Part shown: piece after piece, positions 17,865 to 26,305 of the stretch | How the letters are laid out: every line of letters begins with the position of its first letter | How positions within the stretch are numbered: position 1 is the first letter of the stretch | DNA from: Candidatus Gastranaerophilales bacterium | Lineage (GTDB): Bacteria; Cyanobacteriota; Vampirovibrionia; Gastranaerophilales; Gastranaerophilaceae | Direction of reading: 5' to 3' | Length of the DNA: 50,701 nucleotides | NCBI GenBank assembly: GCA_944323595.1 | Contig: CALUTF010000011.1 | Coordinates: 1-50,701 of the forward strand | The notes under the pieces: generated by a model | The model's database searches: none | What the model was told of the DNA's origin: nothing | Seen by the model: only the letters and a program-made list of their open reading frames with translations | Position numbers and translations under genes: made by a program

Positions 17865-18155
17865 ATGTCTAAATCTATTTCAAAATCTATTTACAAAATT
17901 GCAGAAAAAGTTGATTCAAACAAGATTATTCTTTTTACAAATCATTTAAAGATTGACGGAAATTTATTTTTAAAAGACGGTAAGTGCGAAGAGTGCCATG
18001 AGGATATTTTGCCTTTACAAAATGCTCTTGTCTGCCGTCTGAACGATTATTGTGTATGCGAGGACGATGAATGTAAATGCAATGATTATGTTTGCTTCAA
18101 ATATGACTGGCTGAATGTAGCAATTGCTGATATTGTAGCATATAGTATTGTTTAA
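17865..18155 (+). CDS. Cys-rich acidic small protein, unknown function
   Basis: 96 residues from ATG 17865, selected by AAAGGAG eight bases upstream; the longer frame from 17772 lacks one. Two cysteine clusters are visible: KCEECHEDI (about residue 45) and CVCEDDECKCNDYVC (about 66-80), which suggest metal binding or a small zinc/iron-sulfur site. No signal peptide, so cytoplasmic. I do not recognise a family. Convergent with the HD-GYP gene across a perfect terminator. Confidence 0.65.
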   Translation: MSKSISKSIYKIAEKVDSNKIILFTNHLKIDGNLFLKDGKCEECHEDILPLQNALVCRLNDYCVCEDDECKCNDYVCFKYDWLNVAIADIVAYSIV

Positions 18156-18189
18156 ATTAAAAGCCGCTGAATAAAGCGGCTTTTAATTT
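18154..18189. terminator. Bidirectional terminator
   Basis: Perfect 15-base arms AAATTAAAAGCCGCT and AGCGGCTTTTAATTT with a six-base loop GAATAA, between two convergent genes. Confidence 0.9.
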
Positions 18190-18194
18190 ATAAA

Positions 18195-19430
18195 TCAGAT
18201 TATTTTTTCCAATGCCTCCGTAACAACCGGATCCCATTTAGAGCCGGATTCGGATTTAATAATTTCCAGAGCTTTTTCTTTGTTCATAGCTTTTCTGTAC
18301 GGTCTGTCGGATGTCATTGCGCTGTAAGCATCTGCTACCGCAATAATTCTTGACCCGAACGGAATTGATTGACCTTTGAGTCCCTCAGGTTCGCCTGTGC
18401 CGTCAAATCGTTCTTTCTGGTATGTAATATAAGGTACAACTTCTGAAAGGAAGTTTATATTCATTAAAAGGTTAACGCCGAGGTTTGCGTGATCCTGAAT
18501 TTTTTTGAAATCTTCATCGGAAAGTTTACCGTTTGTTGCAAAGATACTTTCAGGCAGTGTAATTTTTCCGATATTTTGTAACAGGCCTGCATAGTATATC
18601 AAATCTGTTGTTTTTTCATTCAAACCTAATTCACGGCAAATTTTGCGGGCAAGTTCTGCTGTGTTCTTAGAGTGTGATACTTTGTATTGACCTTTTGTAT
18701 CTACGGCAGATGCAAGTCTTTCAACAAAGAATTGCTGGTAATCGCATAAATCACCGATAAGGGCTGTTAATTCCGCTCTTGAATGCTGCAGGTCGGTTAT
18801 ATCTGATTCTGTATCTTCAATGAGTTTATTCACAACGTCAATTTCTTTTTGCAGTGCAATTGATGTTGCAAGCAGGTTTGCGATACTTTCTACAAGCGTC
18901 AAATATTCCGGTATAATTTCTTTGGAATTTATTATGTCAATTGCGCCGATAAGGCGTGTTCCGCTAAACATTGGTACCAGAGTTCTGTTGCGGAGTTTTT
19001 GTGTTTCTTTTGTTTTGAAATCTTCAGGTTTAAATACAAATCTTGCACTTTTGCCGTCTGATGAACCTGCATGGCTGAATGATTTATCTCTGATTATATA
19101 AATATTACAAATCTTTTCTTCAATCATTTGTGTAATAGTAAACGCAATTGAGTTGAAAACGGCAGTTTCCTGCTGCGGGTCAAAGTTTAATACGCAGAGA
19201 GTTTTATCCAGTGAATATATTGATATAAGTTCTTTCAACTGGTTTATCAATCCGGCTTTTTTGTCATGGCTTTTGGCACCGATTTTCTTTGCCAGATCTT
19301 CTGAAATCAGATGCTCTGACAGAAAATCTCCTAAATTCAGCGCAAAAATTTCTTCAATCGGATCCCCCTCTATAAGGTTTTCTGATTGGCTGAATAAAGA
19401 CACTCCGTTTTTGATTTCTTCGTTATTCAT
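18195..19430 (-). CDS. GAF plus degenerate HD-GYP domain protein
   Basis: 411 residues: an N-terminal region with GAF-like features (about 60-200: VLNFDPQQETAVFN, RTLVPMFSGTRLIGAIDIIN), a coiled linker (about 200-240) and an HD-GYP fold (about 245-410). Fold residues are kept (SHSKNTAELA, QDHANLGVNLL, IPFGSRIIAVADAYSAMTSDRPY), but the HD pair reads QN in LLQNIGKI, the usual HHE reads YQKE, and GYP reads GEP. It is probably not an active c-di-GMP phosphodiesterase, more likely a ligand sensor or scaffold. It follows the rsmH/ftsL-like pair on the same strand, after about 125 bases. Confidence 0.85.
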   Translation of the reverse strand: MNNEEIKNGVSLFSQSENLIEGDPIEEIFALNLGDFLSEHLISEDLAKKIGAKSHDKKAGLINQLKELISIYSLDKTLCVLNFDPQQETAVFNSIAFTITQMIEEKICNIYIIRDKSFSHAGSSDGKSARFVFKPEDFKTKETQKLRNRTLVPMFSGTRLIGAIDIINSKEIIPEYLTLVESIANLLATSIALQKEIDVVNKLIEDTESDITDLQHSRAELTALIGDLCDYQQFFVERLASAVDTKGQYKVSHSKNTAELARKICRELGLNEKTTDLIYYAGLLQNIGKITLPESIFATNGKLSDEDFKKIQDHANLGVNLLMNINFLSEVVPYITYQKERFDGTGEPEGLKGQSIPFGSRIIAVADAYSAMTSDRPYRKAMNKEKALEIIKSESGSKWDPVVTEALEKII

Positions 19431-19556
19431 TAAAATTATCCTTTACTCTACATACATGACCTTCATATATATATACGGCATGTCATGGAAAAAACTTTAA
19501 TGATTTTTACAAAAATTCATACTTTAGTATGGGAAAGTTCAAACAAAAGTATAAGA

Positions 19557-20045
19557 TTAATATCCGATTGCCCAGTTAAACGGTGCGGAATTGTCTTTTC
19601 TTTTCGCAACAGTAACATCGGAATTTATAGCCTGAACTTCAATTACTTTTTCTGCTTTTTGCAGGGTATTATTCTGTGTCATTTTTGTGTCAACGTTATT
19701 GAATGATTTTAGTCTTTCTAAATTTGTTTCCAGTTCTGCATTTTCATCGTTTAATGCAATAATCTGTCTGTTAAGAGTATTTAGACGAAGTTCATGTGTC
19801 ATGGAGAAATAATAGCTGATGAAAGCTAACGCAATAAGCGCGCCTAACAAACCGCATAAAGTTGTATTGACCTTTCTGATTGCCATAGCTTTAATTGATA
19901 TCTCCATCTGCTTTTCTTTAGGGAAGTATCCTTCAATTACGGGATTTTCTTCTTTTATCGGATTTTCTGCATATCCGGATTGTTCATAAGAATATATAAT
20001 TTCGTCTTTTCTTACTCTTGCTGTATTCAATTTTAATGTCCCCAA
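19557..20045 (-). CDS. ftsL: FtsL-like cell-division protein
   Basis: 162 residues with one membrane span (about 61-80: TTLCGLLGALIALAFISYYF), a short extracytoplasmic coiled coil (LRLNTLNRQIIALNDENAELETNLERLKSF in total, about 88-117) and a polar tail. FtsL proteins are poorly conserved; the call rests on topology and on the location right after rsmH, where ftsL is usual. FtsL forms a complex with FtsB and FtsQ that activates septal peptidoglycan synthesis. An FtsB-like gene is at 24247. The start may be TTG 20045 or TTG 20030; the latter has GGGGA seven bases upstream. Confidence 0.7.
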   Translation of the reverse strand: MGTLKLNTARVRKDEIIYSYEQSGYAENPIKEENPVIEGYFPKEKQMEISIKAMAIRKVNTTLCGLLGALIALAFISYYFSMTHELRLNTLNRQIIALNDENAELETNLERLKSFNNVDTKMTQNNTLQKAEKVIEVQAINSDVTVAKRKDNSAPFNWAIGY

Positions 20046-20071
20046 TTATCTTTTTTTTAATTCCAGTTTGC

Positions 20072-21001
20072 TTAATTAATACATTTTGCAATTCTTAACT
20101 TAGCGCTTCTGGACGGCGGATTCTCTTTAATCTCCCTATCACTCGCCGTTATCGGTTTTTTATTTACCAGTTCCAACCTTGGAGGCGGGCATGTGCATAT
20201 CATTTGATTTTTTTCGCAATGACACCGCTGCGAGTGGTATTTGAATAAATTTTTCACTATTCTGTCTTCCAGAGAATGAAAACTTATTACACTTATTATA
20301 CCACCTGTTGCCATCAAATCCAACACATCATTCAATGTATTTTTTACATTTGTTAACTCGTGGTTAACTTCAATTCTGATAGCCTGAAATACTCTTGTGG
20401 CGGGGTGAATGCTGCTTTTAACCTTAGGCGTACAGTTTTTTATTAAATCGGCTAATTCGGTTGTTGTTTCTATCTTTTTAAGCTTTCGTTGTTCAACAAT
20501 TTTTTTTGCAATACGTTTTGAAAATCTTTCTTCACCGTATTCAGAAAAAATTCGGACTAAATCATCTTCTTTGTAAGTATTTACGACATCATAGGCTGAA
20601 AAATCTTCATCTCTGTCAAATCTCATATCAAGCGGGGCTTCTTTAGAAAACGAAAAACCTCTTTCAGCCCTGTCAAACTGGTGATATGAGGCGCCTAAGT
20701 CAAACAATACTCCGCCTGTAATTTTTTCTATTCCCAGTTCATGTAACACTTTTTTAATATTTGTGTAAGATGATTTAACTATTGTTAAGTTTTTGTAATC
20801 TTTCAGCCGTTCCGAAGCGGCTTCAATTGCATCATTGTCTATGTCAAAAGCAATGAGTCTGCCGTTTGGTTGAATTCTTTGCAGGATGAGTTCGCTGTGT
20901 CCTCCTCCTCCGAGGGTACAGTCAACATAAACAAGCCCGTCTTTGCATTCCAGAGCATCGACGGCCTCATTTTTCATTACTGTATAATGCTTAAATTCCA
21001 T
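20072..21001 (-). CDS. rsmH: 16S rRNA m4C1402 methyltransferase
   Basis: 309 residues. RsmH (MraW) methylates N4 of C1402 in the decoding centre. Features: HYTVMKNEAVDALECKDGLVYVD (N-terminal signature, quoted in part), VDCTLGGGGHSELIL (SAM-binding), FDLGASYHQFD, and SFHSLEDRIVKN. The ATG at 21001 has no ribosome binding site; instead TGC-TAAAAT ends exactly six bases before it, so the mRNA is probably leaderless. mraZ does not precede it. Confidence 0.95.
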   Translation of the reverse strand: MEFKHYTVMKNEAVDALECKDGLVYVDCTLGGGGHSELILQRIQPNGRLIAFDIDNDAIEAASERLKDYKNLTIVKSSYTNIKKVLHELGIEKITGGVLFDLGASYHQFDRAERGFSFSKEAPLDMRFDRDEDFSAYDVVNTYKEDDLVRIFSEYGEERFSKRIAKKIVEQRKLKKIETTTELADLIKNCTPKVKSSIHPATRVFQAIRIEVNHELTNVKNTLNDVLDLMATGGIISVISFHSLEDRIVKNLFKYHSQRCHCEKNQMICTCPPPRLELVNKKPITASDREIKENPPSRSAKLRIAKCIN

Positions 21002-21007
21002 AAGCAG

Positions 21008-21016
21008 ATTTTAGCA
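21008..21016 (-). promoter_or_regulatory. Extended -10 promoter, leaderless rsmH start
   Basis: On the minus strand TGC-TAAAAT is followed by six bases (CTGCTT) and the rsmH ATG. Transcription would start at or within a base of the A of ATG. Confidence 0.55.
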
Positions 21017-21022
21017 TAAAAG

Positions 21023-21271
21023 CTAGTATTTAATAAATCCGTCAGCGCCGGATTTGTCATAAATCTCAATAAATTTTTTGTAGGTATAAACTTCGGAATT
21101 TTCGCTTCTTTTTGTATCTAAAATTACGATTTTACCGCCGGCTGCACGTTTGTCCAGTGTCGAGATAAAATTAATCATGTCTGTGATGTAGTTGCTGTCT
21201 GCAAGATCTTCAAAGGTGATACTTTTCATAAATCTGAAGTCATTCGCATCAAATTTTCTTGTTGATTCCAT
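21023..21271 (-). CDS. Small conserved-looking protein, unknown function
   Basis: 82 residues, with GGAG before ATG 21271. It has no signal peptide or membrane segment. Notable stretches are KSITFEDLADSNYITDMINFI and AGGKIVILDTKRSENSEVYTYK, an alpha/beta composition. Family not recognised. It lies 21 bases upstream of rsmH on the same strand, so it may share a transcript, although rsmH has its own promoter-like element inside the gap. Confidence 0.55.
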   Translation of the reverse strand: MESTRKFDANDFRFMKSITFEDLADSNYITDMINFISTLDKRAAGGKIVILDTKRSENSEVYTYKKFIEIYDKSGADGFIKY

Positions 21272-21353
21272 AAAAATACTCCTATAAAAATTTCACAACA
21301 TGTATGCCATTTGATACGGCAATACTTCATGTAATCTTTAATGTTCAGGGCTT

Positions 21354-21375
21354 ATTGTAACAAAACTGTTACAAT
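21354..21375. promoter_or_regulatory. Perfect palindrome ATTGTAACA-AAAC-TGTTACAAT
   Basis: Nine-base arms with a four-base centre. TACAAT, a good -10 match, is formed on each strand at the outer ends. It lies about 85 bases before the 82-aa gene on the minus strand. Could be a repressor operator or a divergent promoter pair. Confidence 0.45.
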
Positions 21376-21418
21376 AGAGAATAAAACGAGTTCAAATAAT
21401 TTTGAACAACTTTAAAAT

Positions 21419-21512
21419 AGCGGCTTTTGGCGAAACCGTTCTTTCCCTCCCCGTCAGATTGACCTCTGTGAGGGGAGGGAGTAAGGGAGGGGGCAAACTC
21501 CGCTATGACATA
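21419..21512 (+). repeat. Dispersed repeat family A, copy 1
   Basis: Begins AGCGGCTTTTGGCGAAACCG, has a CCCTCCCC/GGGGAGGG stem and a G-rich stretch, and ends near TATGACAT. The second copy at 28476-28547 shares GGCGGCTTT..CGAAACCGTT, a C-rich/G-rich hairpin and TATGACAT in the same order. Confidence 0.7.
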
Positions 21513-21528
21513 CAGCAAAGTAATGTAG

Positions 21529-21548
21529 GTCGGATTTACTAATCCGAC
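21529..21548. repeat. Small palindrome GTCGGATT-TACT-AATCCGAC
   Basis: Perfect eight-base arms with a four-base loop, followed by A-run. Similar GTCGGATT/AATCCGAC palindromes are common intergenic repeats in unrelated bacteria. Confidence 0.55.
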
Positions 21549-21573
21549 AAAAAATAGAGACGTTGCGGGGAAT

Positions 21574-21696
21574 AGTCAATAAGTAAATATGTGAAAGAGT
21601 GAATAAGTGCTTTTATAAATCAGGCTCTGTGGTAATTTTACTACAACTGATTTATTATCCGACTTATTCACCTATTCACTCATTCACTTATTGACT
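21574..21696. repeat. Dispersed repeat family C, copy 1 (MITE-like)
   Basis: 123 bases bounded by perfect 11-base inverted repeats AGTCAATAAGT and ACTTATTGACT, extended imperfectly inward by GTGAATAAG-type repeats. The core CTTTTATAAATCAGGCTCTG and following TGATTTAT recur, inverted, at 28625-28725. No coding capacity. Confidence 0.7.
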
Positions 21697-21702
21697 TATA
21701 AA

Positions 21703-21742
21703 AAATTAAATCCCACTCCGTCAATAAAGTGGAATTTAATTT
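21703..21742 (-). terminator. Terminator of gltX
   Basis: Arms of 15 bases with one mismatch (21703-21717 and 21728-21742). Read on the minus strand it is followed by a T-rich tail, 28 bases after the gltX stop. Confidence 0.75.
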
Positions 21743-21770
21743 TTGTCTAATGTAATTTTAATTTATCAGT

Positions 21771-23243
21771 TTAAACAGGTTGTTTAATCGCGCTTTCGAT
21801 GCGTTTAAGAACTTTATCTTTGCCGAGTATTGCAAGGATTGCTGTCATATCTGCACCGCGTGTTCTGCCTGTTACGGCGGCTCTTATTGCCCACATTGTA
21901 ACTTTTGGCTTAATCCCCTGCTCTTTGAATTGTCCGCGGAATGCTTCCAGTTTTTCGTGAAGATTTTCTTCATCAAAATCCCAGTCCTTTGCCTGTTTTA
22001 CAAATTCTTTCAGTACGTTTTGGGAAACTTCAGTGTCAAGAACTTCAGTTTGTACTTCAGGTTCTACTTCAACACTTTCTCCGAAGAAGTACGGTACTGC
22101 ATCTGTAATATCTGACAACAGTGTCAACGGTTCACGCGTAATTTCAACCATTCTGGTATATTGTGCATCAGTCAACTCGTTGAGGTTGTATTTTGTCAGA
22201 TAAGGTTTAAGTTTTTCTTTTAATTCCGCTATAGGAAGCATTTTTATATAGTGGCTGTTCATCCAGTTTAATTTGTCGTATTCAAAAATTGAATTGGATG
22301 ATGAAATTTCGTTAATTCTGAAATCCTGTGCAATTTCGTCGACTGTTTTGATTTCCTGTCCGTCTGACGGTGACCAGCCGAGAAGTGCCACAAAGTTAAT
22401 CAGGGCATCTGTCAGATATCCTTTTTCAACAAATTCGGATACGGCAGTTGCGCCGTGACGTTTTGAAAGTTTGCTTCTGTCCGGTGCAAGTATCATACCT
22501 AAGTGTCCGAAACGCGGAACTTCCGCACCGAGTGCTTCAAATATTAAAATTTGTTTGAAAGTATTTGAAATGTGGTCTTCGCCTCTGATTACGTGGGAAA
22601 TTTTCATCAGCATATCATCTATTACTACCGCAAAGTTGTATGTCGGTGTGCCGTTTGATTTCATAATTACAAAATCGCCCAAAAGGTCTGTGTCCATGTG
22701 TAATTCACCTTTTACAAGGTCGTCAAATTTTAACATTGATGTGTCGTGGAAAGCTTTTTGTGCTTTTGCGATATTAAATCTTATCGCAGGTTTTCTGCCT
22801 TCTGCTCTTAATTTTTCCTTTTCGGCTTCGGTAAGATTTTCGCATTTTTTAGAATAAACATAAGCCTGTTTATTTTTTGTTGCGAGTTCTTTTTCTGCTT
22901 CAAGCTCTTCCGGCGTGCAGAAGCATTCATAAGCAAAGCCGCTGTCTAAAAGTTTTTGTGCATATTTAGGGTAAATATCAAATCTCTGTGATTGTGTATA
23001 TGGACCGTAAGGACCGCCTACATCCGGACCTTCGTCCCAGTTTAAGCCAAGAGCTTTAAGACTGTCAAAAATATTATCTATATATTCCTGGCTTGTACGC
23101 TCTGCATCTGTATCTTCAATTCTCAATACAAATTTGCCGTTATTTTTCTTGGCAAATAAATAGTTGAAAAGTGCTGTTCTTGCTGTACCTACGTGTAAAT
23201 TACCGCTTGGTGACGGTGCTATTCTGACTCTAACTTCTGACAT
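21771..23243 (-). CDS. gltX: Glutamyl-tRNA synthetase
   Basis: 490 residues, standard class I enzyme. HIGH-like motif SPSGNLHVGTARTALFNYLF at the N-terminus and KMSKS-like SKLSKRHGATAVSEF; RGEDHISNTFKQ and GHLGMILAPDRS are also typical. Charges tRNA-Glu; whether it is discriminating or also mischarges tRNA-Gln cannot be read by eye, but gatB at 34690 implies the transamidation route for Asn or Gln. Followed by its own terminator. Confidence 0.96.
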   Translation of the reverse strand: MSEVRVRIAPSPSGNLHVGTARTALFNYLFAKKNNGKFVLRIEDTDAERTSQEYIDNIFDSLKALGLNWDEGPDVGGPYGPYTQSQRFDIYPKYAQKLLDSGFAYECFCTPEELEAEKELATKNKQAYVYSKKCENLTEAEKEKLRAEGRKPAIRFNIAKAQKAFHDTSMLKFDDLVKGELHMDTDLLGDFVIMKSNGTPTYNFAVVIDDMLMKISHVIRGEDHISNTFKQILIFEALGAEVPRFGHLGMILAPDRSKLSKRHGATAVSEFVEKGYLTDALINFVALLGWSPSDGQEIKTVDEIAQDFRINEISSSNSIFEYDKLNWMNSHYIKMLPIAELKEKLKPYLTKYNLNELTDAQYTRMVEITREPLTLLSDITDAVPYFFGESVEVEPEVQTEVLDTEVSQNVLKEFVKQAKDWDFDEENLHEKLEAFRGQFKEQGIKPKVTMWAIRAAVTGRTRGADMTAILAILGKDKVLKRIESAIKQPV

Positions 23244-23377
23244 TTTATAATCCTTCTTTCTTATTTATAAATCAGCATAATTAAAAATATCACGCGCATG
23301 TTTTTATTTCAAGTTTGCAGGTATATGAATTTAAAAATAAAAATAGGATTCCGTCCGGATTTTTACGCATTAAGTAG

Positions 23378-23407
23378 TTGCCAAAGGTGTTGTTTTGCGG
23401 TTAAAAT
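23378..23407 (+). promoter_or_regulatory. Promoter giving a leaderless mRNA
   Basis: TTGCCA (23378-23383), 18-base spacer, TAAAAT (23402-23407), then six bases and ATG 23414. No ribosome binding site. Confidence 0.6.
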
Positions 23408-23413
23408 ATTGTT

Positions 23414-24175
23414 ATGAGAAGAGTTTGGCTGGGTATATTTTTAACGTTTTTTACATTACTTCCTTGTTATTCTTATCAGGAAGATATACTGCAAAACATT
23501 TTTATAACAGATGTTCCTGAGCCTGAGGAAAGCCCTAAAACTGTTGATGAAATAGAAACTCTGCGCGGTTATGCGGAATATATTGACGGAGAAGAAGAAC
23601 TCTATTTGACGGATGATGACGGCAAATTTGTCCTTAACCTTAAACAGCCGCAAAAAATTTCATCTGATAGTCTTCTTGATAAATCAATATCCAGAACAAC
23701 CTCTGTATCACCCGGTTTGTGTTCAAAATTTGCATCTGAAGAATACAGGGTTAGTGATATTGACAGAGCAAGTTCTGAAAAAATAGGAAATTTTTCTTTT
23801 GGAACAGCATATAGCTCAAGTATTTCTACCTCTCAGTTAGAACGTGAAACATCGCTTTTTACCAGATATGAGTATAAAAATTTTGCCTTGAATTCGTCAT
23901 ACAAAAAAACTCTCGGTACTACAGGCGGAATTTATTACGATAATATATATTTCACTCCGGAATATAAAGTAAATGATTTTTTCACTCTGAAAGATGAAAT
24001 GTCTTATGACCCTGTAAGGAACAGACGCAAAAATTCTTTTGTCCTTTCTGTTAATCCATTCGGAAAATCTGAAAAAGACAGAATGAATTTTGAAGTTAAG
24101 GCAGGGCAAACTTATGATCAGGATAATTATCTTATCAGAACACAGTTTGAATTTAATACTAAATTTAAATTGTAA
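23414..24175 (+). CDS. Exported beta-rich protein, possible outer-membrane protein
   Basis: 253 residues with a signal peptide (MRRVWLGIFLTFFTLLPCYS). After an acidic stretch (PEPEESPKTVDEIE) the second half shows alternating hydrophobic/polar strands (LFTRYEYKNFALNSSYKK, NIYFTPEYKVNDFFTLKDEM) and ends FEFNTKFKL, much like a small outer-membrane beta barrel with a C-terminal aromatic/hydrophobic signature. No family recognised. Probably leaderless (promoter six bases before ATG). Confidence 0.6.
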   Translation: MRRVWLGIFLTFFTLLPCYSYQEDILQNIFITDVPEPEESPKTVDEIETLRGYAEYIDGEEELYLTDDDGKFVLNLKQPQKISSDSLLDKSISRTTSVSPGLCSKFASEEYRVSDIDRASSEKIGNFSFGTAYSSSISTSQLERETSLFTRYEYKNFALNSSYKKTLGTTGGIYYDNIYFTPEYKVNDFFTLKDEMSYDPVRNRRKNSFVLSVNPFGKSEKDRMNFEVKAGQTYDQDNYLIRTQFEFNTKFKL

Positions 24176-24246
24176 AACTTTGCAAAGTTAATTGTATATA
24201 GTCCTGAATTAGTTTATAATTTTGATTATAAATATGAGGTATAAAA

Positions 24247-24693
24247 GTGTCTGACGTTGAAAATAATACAGAACAGGAAGCCGTTCAAGAAGAAAAACAA
24301 GCTGTAATAAAACATAAAAAAGCCACCAGAAAAAAGAAATTTTATTATTCTTTTCTCACTCTGGTTTTGCTTCTTTGTATTGTGCAGATAGGCTTTGGTA
24401 CGGTTTTGAATATTTCAAAGACAATATCAAATACTTCTAAGATAAAAACGATGGAACATATTCTTGATAATGCAGAAGCATATAACGGGCATTTAAAAAA
24501 TGAAATAAAACTATTTTCAAAAGACAAAACACTTGAAGGTATTGCCAGAAATAATCTTAAGATGGCAGGCGAGGATGAAGTGCTTGTTATAATTAATGAA
24601 GCTAACGATGAATCAAATACAGGTTCCAAAGATGCTAAAAATAAGACAAATCCAAATGATACAAAGGTTTCAACCAGTGAAACAAAAATTTAA
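24247..24693 (+). CDS. FtsB/DivIC-like septum formation initiator
   Basis: 148 residues starting at GTG 24247, with GAGG upstream. A charged cytoplasmic tail, one membrane span (about 36-56: FYYSFLTLVLLLCIVQIGFG region), then a coiled coil and the family-like segment LEGIARNNLKMAGEDEVLVII, which matches the 'IARe-LGm--pGE' motif of FtsB/DivIC. These proteins pair with FtsL in the divisome; the FtsL-like gene is at 19557. The polar C-terminal tail (NTGSKDAKNKTNPND) is longer than usual. Followed 15 bases later by the TPR gene. Confidence 0.75.
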   Translation: MSDVENNTEQEAVQEEKQAVIKHKKATRKKKFYYSFLTLVLLLCIVQIGFGTVLNISKTISNTSKIKTMEHILDNAEAYNGHLKNEIKLFSKDKTLEGIARNNLKMAGEDEVLVIINEANDESNTGSKDAKNKTNPNDTKVSTSETKI

Positions 24694-24708
24694 ATATACG
24701 GAGTAAAA

Positions 24709-26298
24709 ATGTCTGATAACAATGTATTGGAATATATAAAACAGTCATTCGATTTGAAAAATAAAGGGCTTTATAAACAGGCGATTGAAATGATTTATAA
24801 GGCACTGGAAATCGAAAATGATAATAAAGAACTTTTATTTCAACTCGGGGAGTTGTATTTTCTTTTGAATAATTACCCGCGCGCACTCCAGTATATAGAA
24901 AAGATTTTGTCAGAAGATTCCGGACATCTTGAATCCTTACAGCTTGCAGAAAAGATTTATGAGCGCGAAAATAAACTTGATGACGCTAAAAATGCTGCGG
25001 AAAAAATTTATCAAATAAAACCGGATAGTAAAAATTTGTCAGTTTTAATTTCAATTCTCGGCAGAATGAATTTGATGGAAGAAATTGAAAAATATGCAAA
25101 TTCAAACCTTGCAGATGACGAAGTTAAACTTGCTGTCGCTAAAGCTTATTTTGATAACGCTGATTACGGCAAAGCAAAGAGACTTCTGGAACCGCTTGCG
25201 GGTAAAGATTTTGAAAATGCCCGTATTTTACTCGGGAAAGTCTATTTTAATGAAAATGAATTTCACAACGCAAAAGAAATATTTGACTCATTTGATGCAA
25301 ATACGCAAAATGCTGAAGTCTTAAATTACAAAGGGCTTTTCGCGGTAGAAGACATGAAATTTATTGATGCAATCAAATATTTTTCAAAAGCTGTTAACCT
25401 GAATAATCAGAACGACAGATATTTGTTTAATCTTGCAAATGCTTATTTTTATAACGGCTGGTTTGATGAATCGGCAAACACTTATTTGAAAGCTATTTGT
25501 CTTAACCCTGAGAATATTGATTACAGATATGCTCTTGCATATTTATATTACGAAGAAAAAGCCTTTGATAAGGCACAAAAAGAACTTGATGTTATTCTGG
25601 GTAAAGATGCTTCATACTCACAGGCTGTGGTGTTGGATGCTCTTTTAAAATTGGAAAGAAAAGATTTTCTTGGCGCTCAGGCTCGTCTGGAAAAAAATCT
25701 TGAGTCAAATCCTGAGGATAAGTTTACCGGAACTTCTCTGGCAAAAGTTTATCAGGCTCTCGGATTATATGAAAAAGCAAAGAATATTATGGGTGCACTC
25801 CTTGATGAAGAACCTGATAATTTAACATTTCTCGGCGAGATGTGTGATATTTGTATCGGATGTAAAGATTATAAATCAGCATTGGATTATGCTGAAAAGA
25901 TGAAAACTGTCAATGAAAATTATATAGATGCCTATATATTCGGTGCCAGAGCTGCTTATGAAATGAAAGATTTAGAGCTTGCAAAACAGTATGCGCAGGA
26001 AGCTATATCTCTTGATATGAATTGTGCGGCCGGATATTATTATCTTGCTCTTGTTCGTTTTGATGAAGCGGATTGCGATGAAGCTATTGAATGTATGAAA
26101 CGCGCAATTATGCATGATTTGAATAATCCTCTGTATTATGCAAAAATGAGTGAAATCTATAAAGTCAGCGGGGATTTGCAATCTGCTATTGAATATATAA
26201 AAGAGGCGGAAAGTATGGATAATTCAACCGAATATAAAATAATGTATTCGGAGTTGGTTTCTTTGAACAGAAAATCAAAAAAACTTAACAATGTATAA
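24709..26298 (+). CDS. Tetratricopeptide-repeat protein
   Basis: 529 residues of about 13-15 TPR units, such as NKGLYKQAIEMIYKALEIE, YPRALQYIEKILSED and CDEAIECMKRAIMHDLNNP. No signal peptide or other domain is visible, so it is a cytoplasmic scaffold for protein partners. The unit spacing is the usual 34 residues in most of the protein. It lies 15 bases after the FtsB-like gene with ACGGAG before its ATG, so the two are co-transcribed; a role in division or envelope assembly is possible but only by context. Confidence 0.8.
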   Translation: MSDNNVLEYIKQSFDLKNKGLYKQAIEMIYKALEIENDNKELLFQLGELYFLLNNYPRALQYIEKILSEDSGHLESLQLAEKIYERENKLDDAKNAAEKIYQIKPDSKNLSVLISILGRMNLMEEIEKYANSNLADDEVKLAVAKAYFDNADYGKAKRLLEPLAGKDFENARILLGKVYFNENEFHNAKEIFDSFDANTQNAEVLNYKGLFAVEDMKFIDAIKYFSKAVNLNNQNDRYLFNLANAYFYNGWFDESANTYLKAICLNPENIDYRYALAYLYYEEKAFDKAQKELDVILGKDASYSQAVVLDALLKLERKDFLGAQARLEKNLESNPEDKFTGTSLAKVYQALGLYEKAKNIMGALLDEEPDNLTFLGEMCDICIGCKDYKSALDYAEKMKTVNENYIDAYIFGARAAYEMKDLELAKQYAQEAISLDMNCAAGYYYLALVRFDEADCDEAIECMKRAIMHDLNNPLYYAKMSEIYKVSGDLQSAIEYIKEAESMDNSTEYKIMYSELVSLNRKSKKLNNV

Positions 26299-26305
26299 AA
26301 ATAAT

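Larger units (their letters stand above)
21272..21770. other. Non-coding region of 499 bases, repeat-rich
   Basis: No convincing gene. It contains the promoter region of the 82-aa gene, a 9-base-arm palindrome (21354-21375), a family A repeat (21419-21512), a GTCGGATT/AATCCGAC hairpin (21529-21548), a family C hairpin element (21574-21696) and the gltX terminator (21703-21742). Confidence 0.7.

Noticed and set aside
21419-21696. Insertion sequence remnant with a transposase
   Set aside because: Inverted repeats exist, but no transposase fragment can be read in any frame; only a non-autonomous element is possible.
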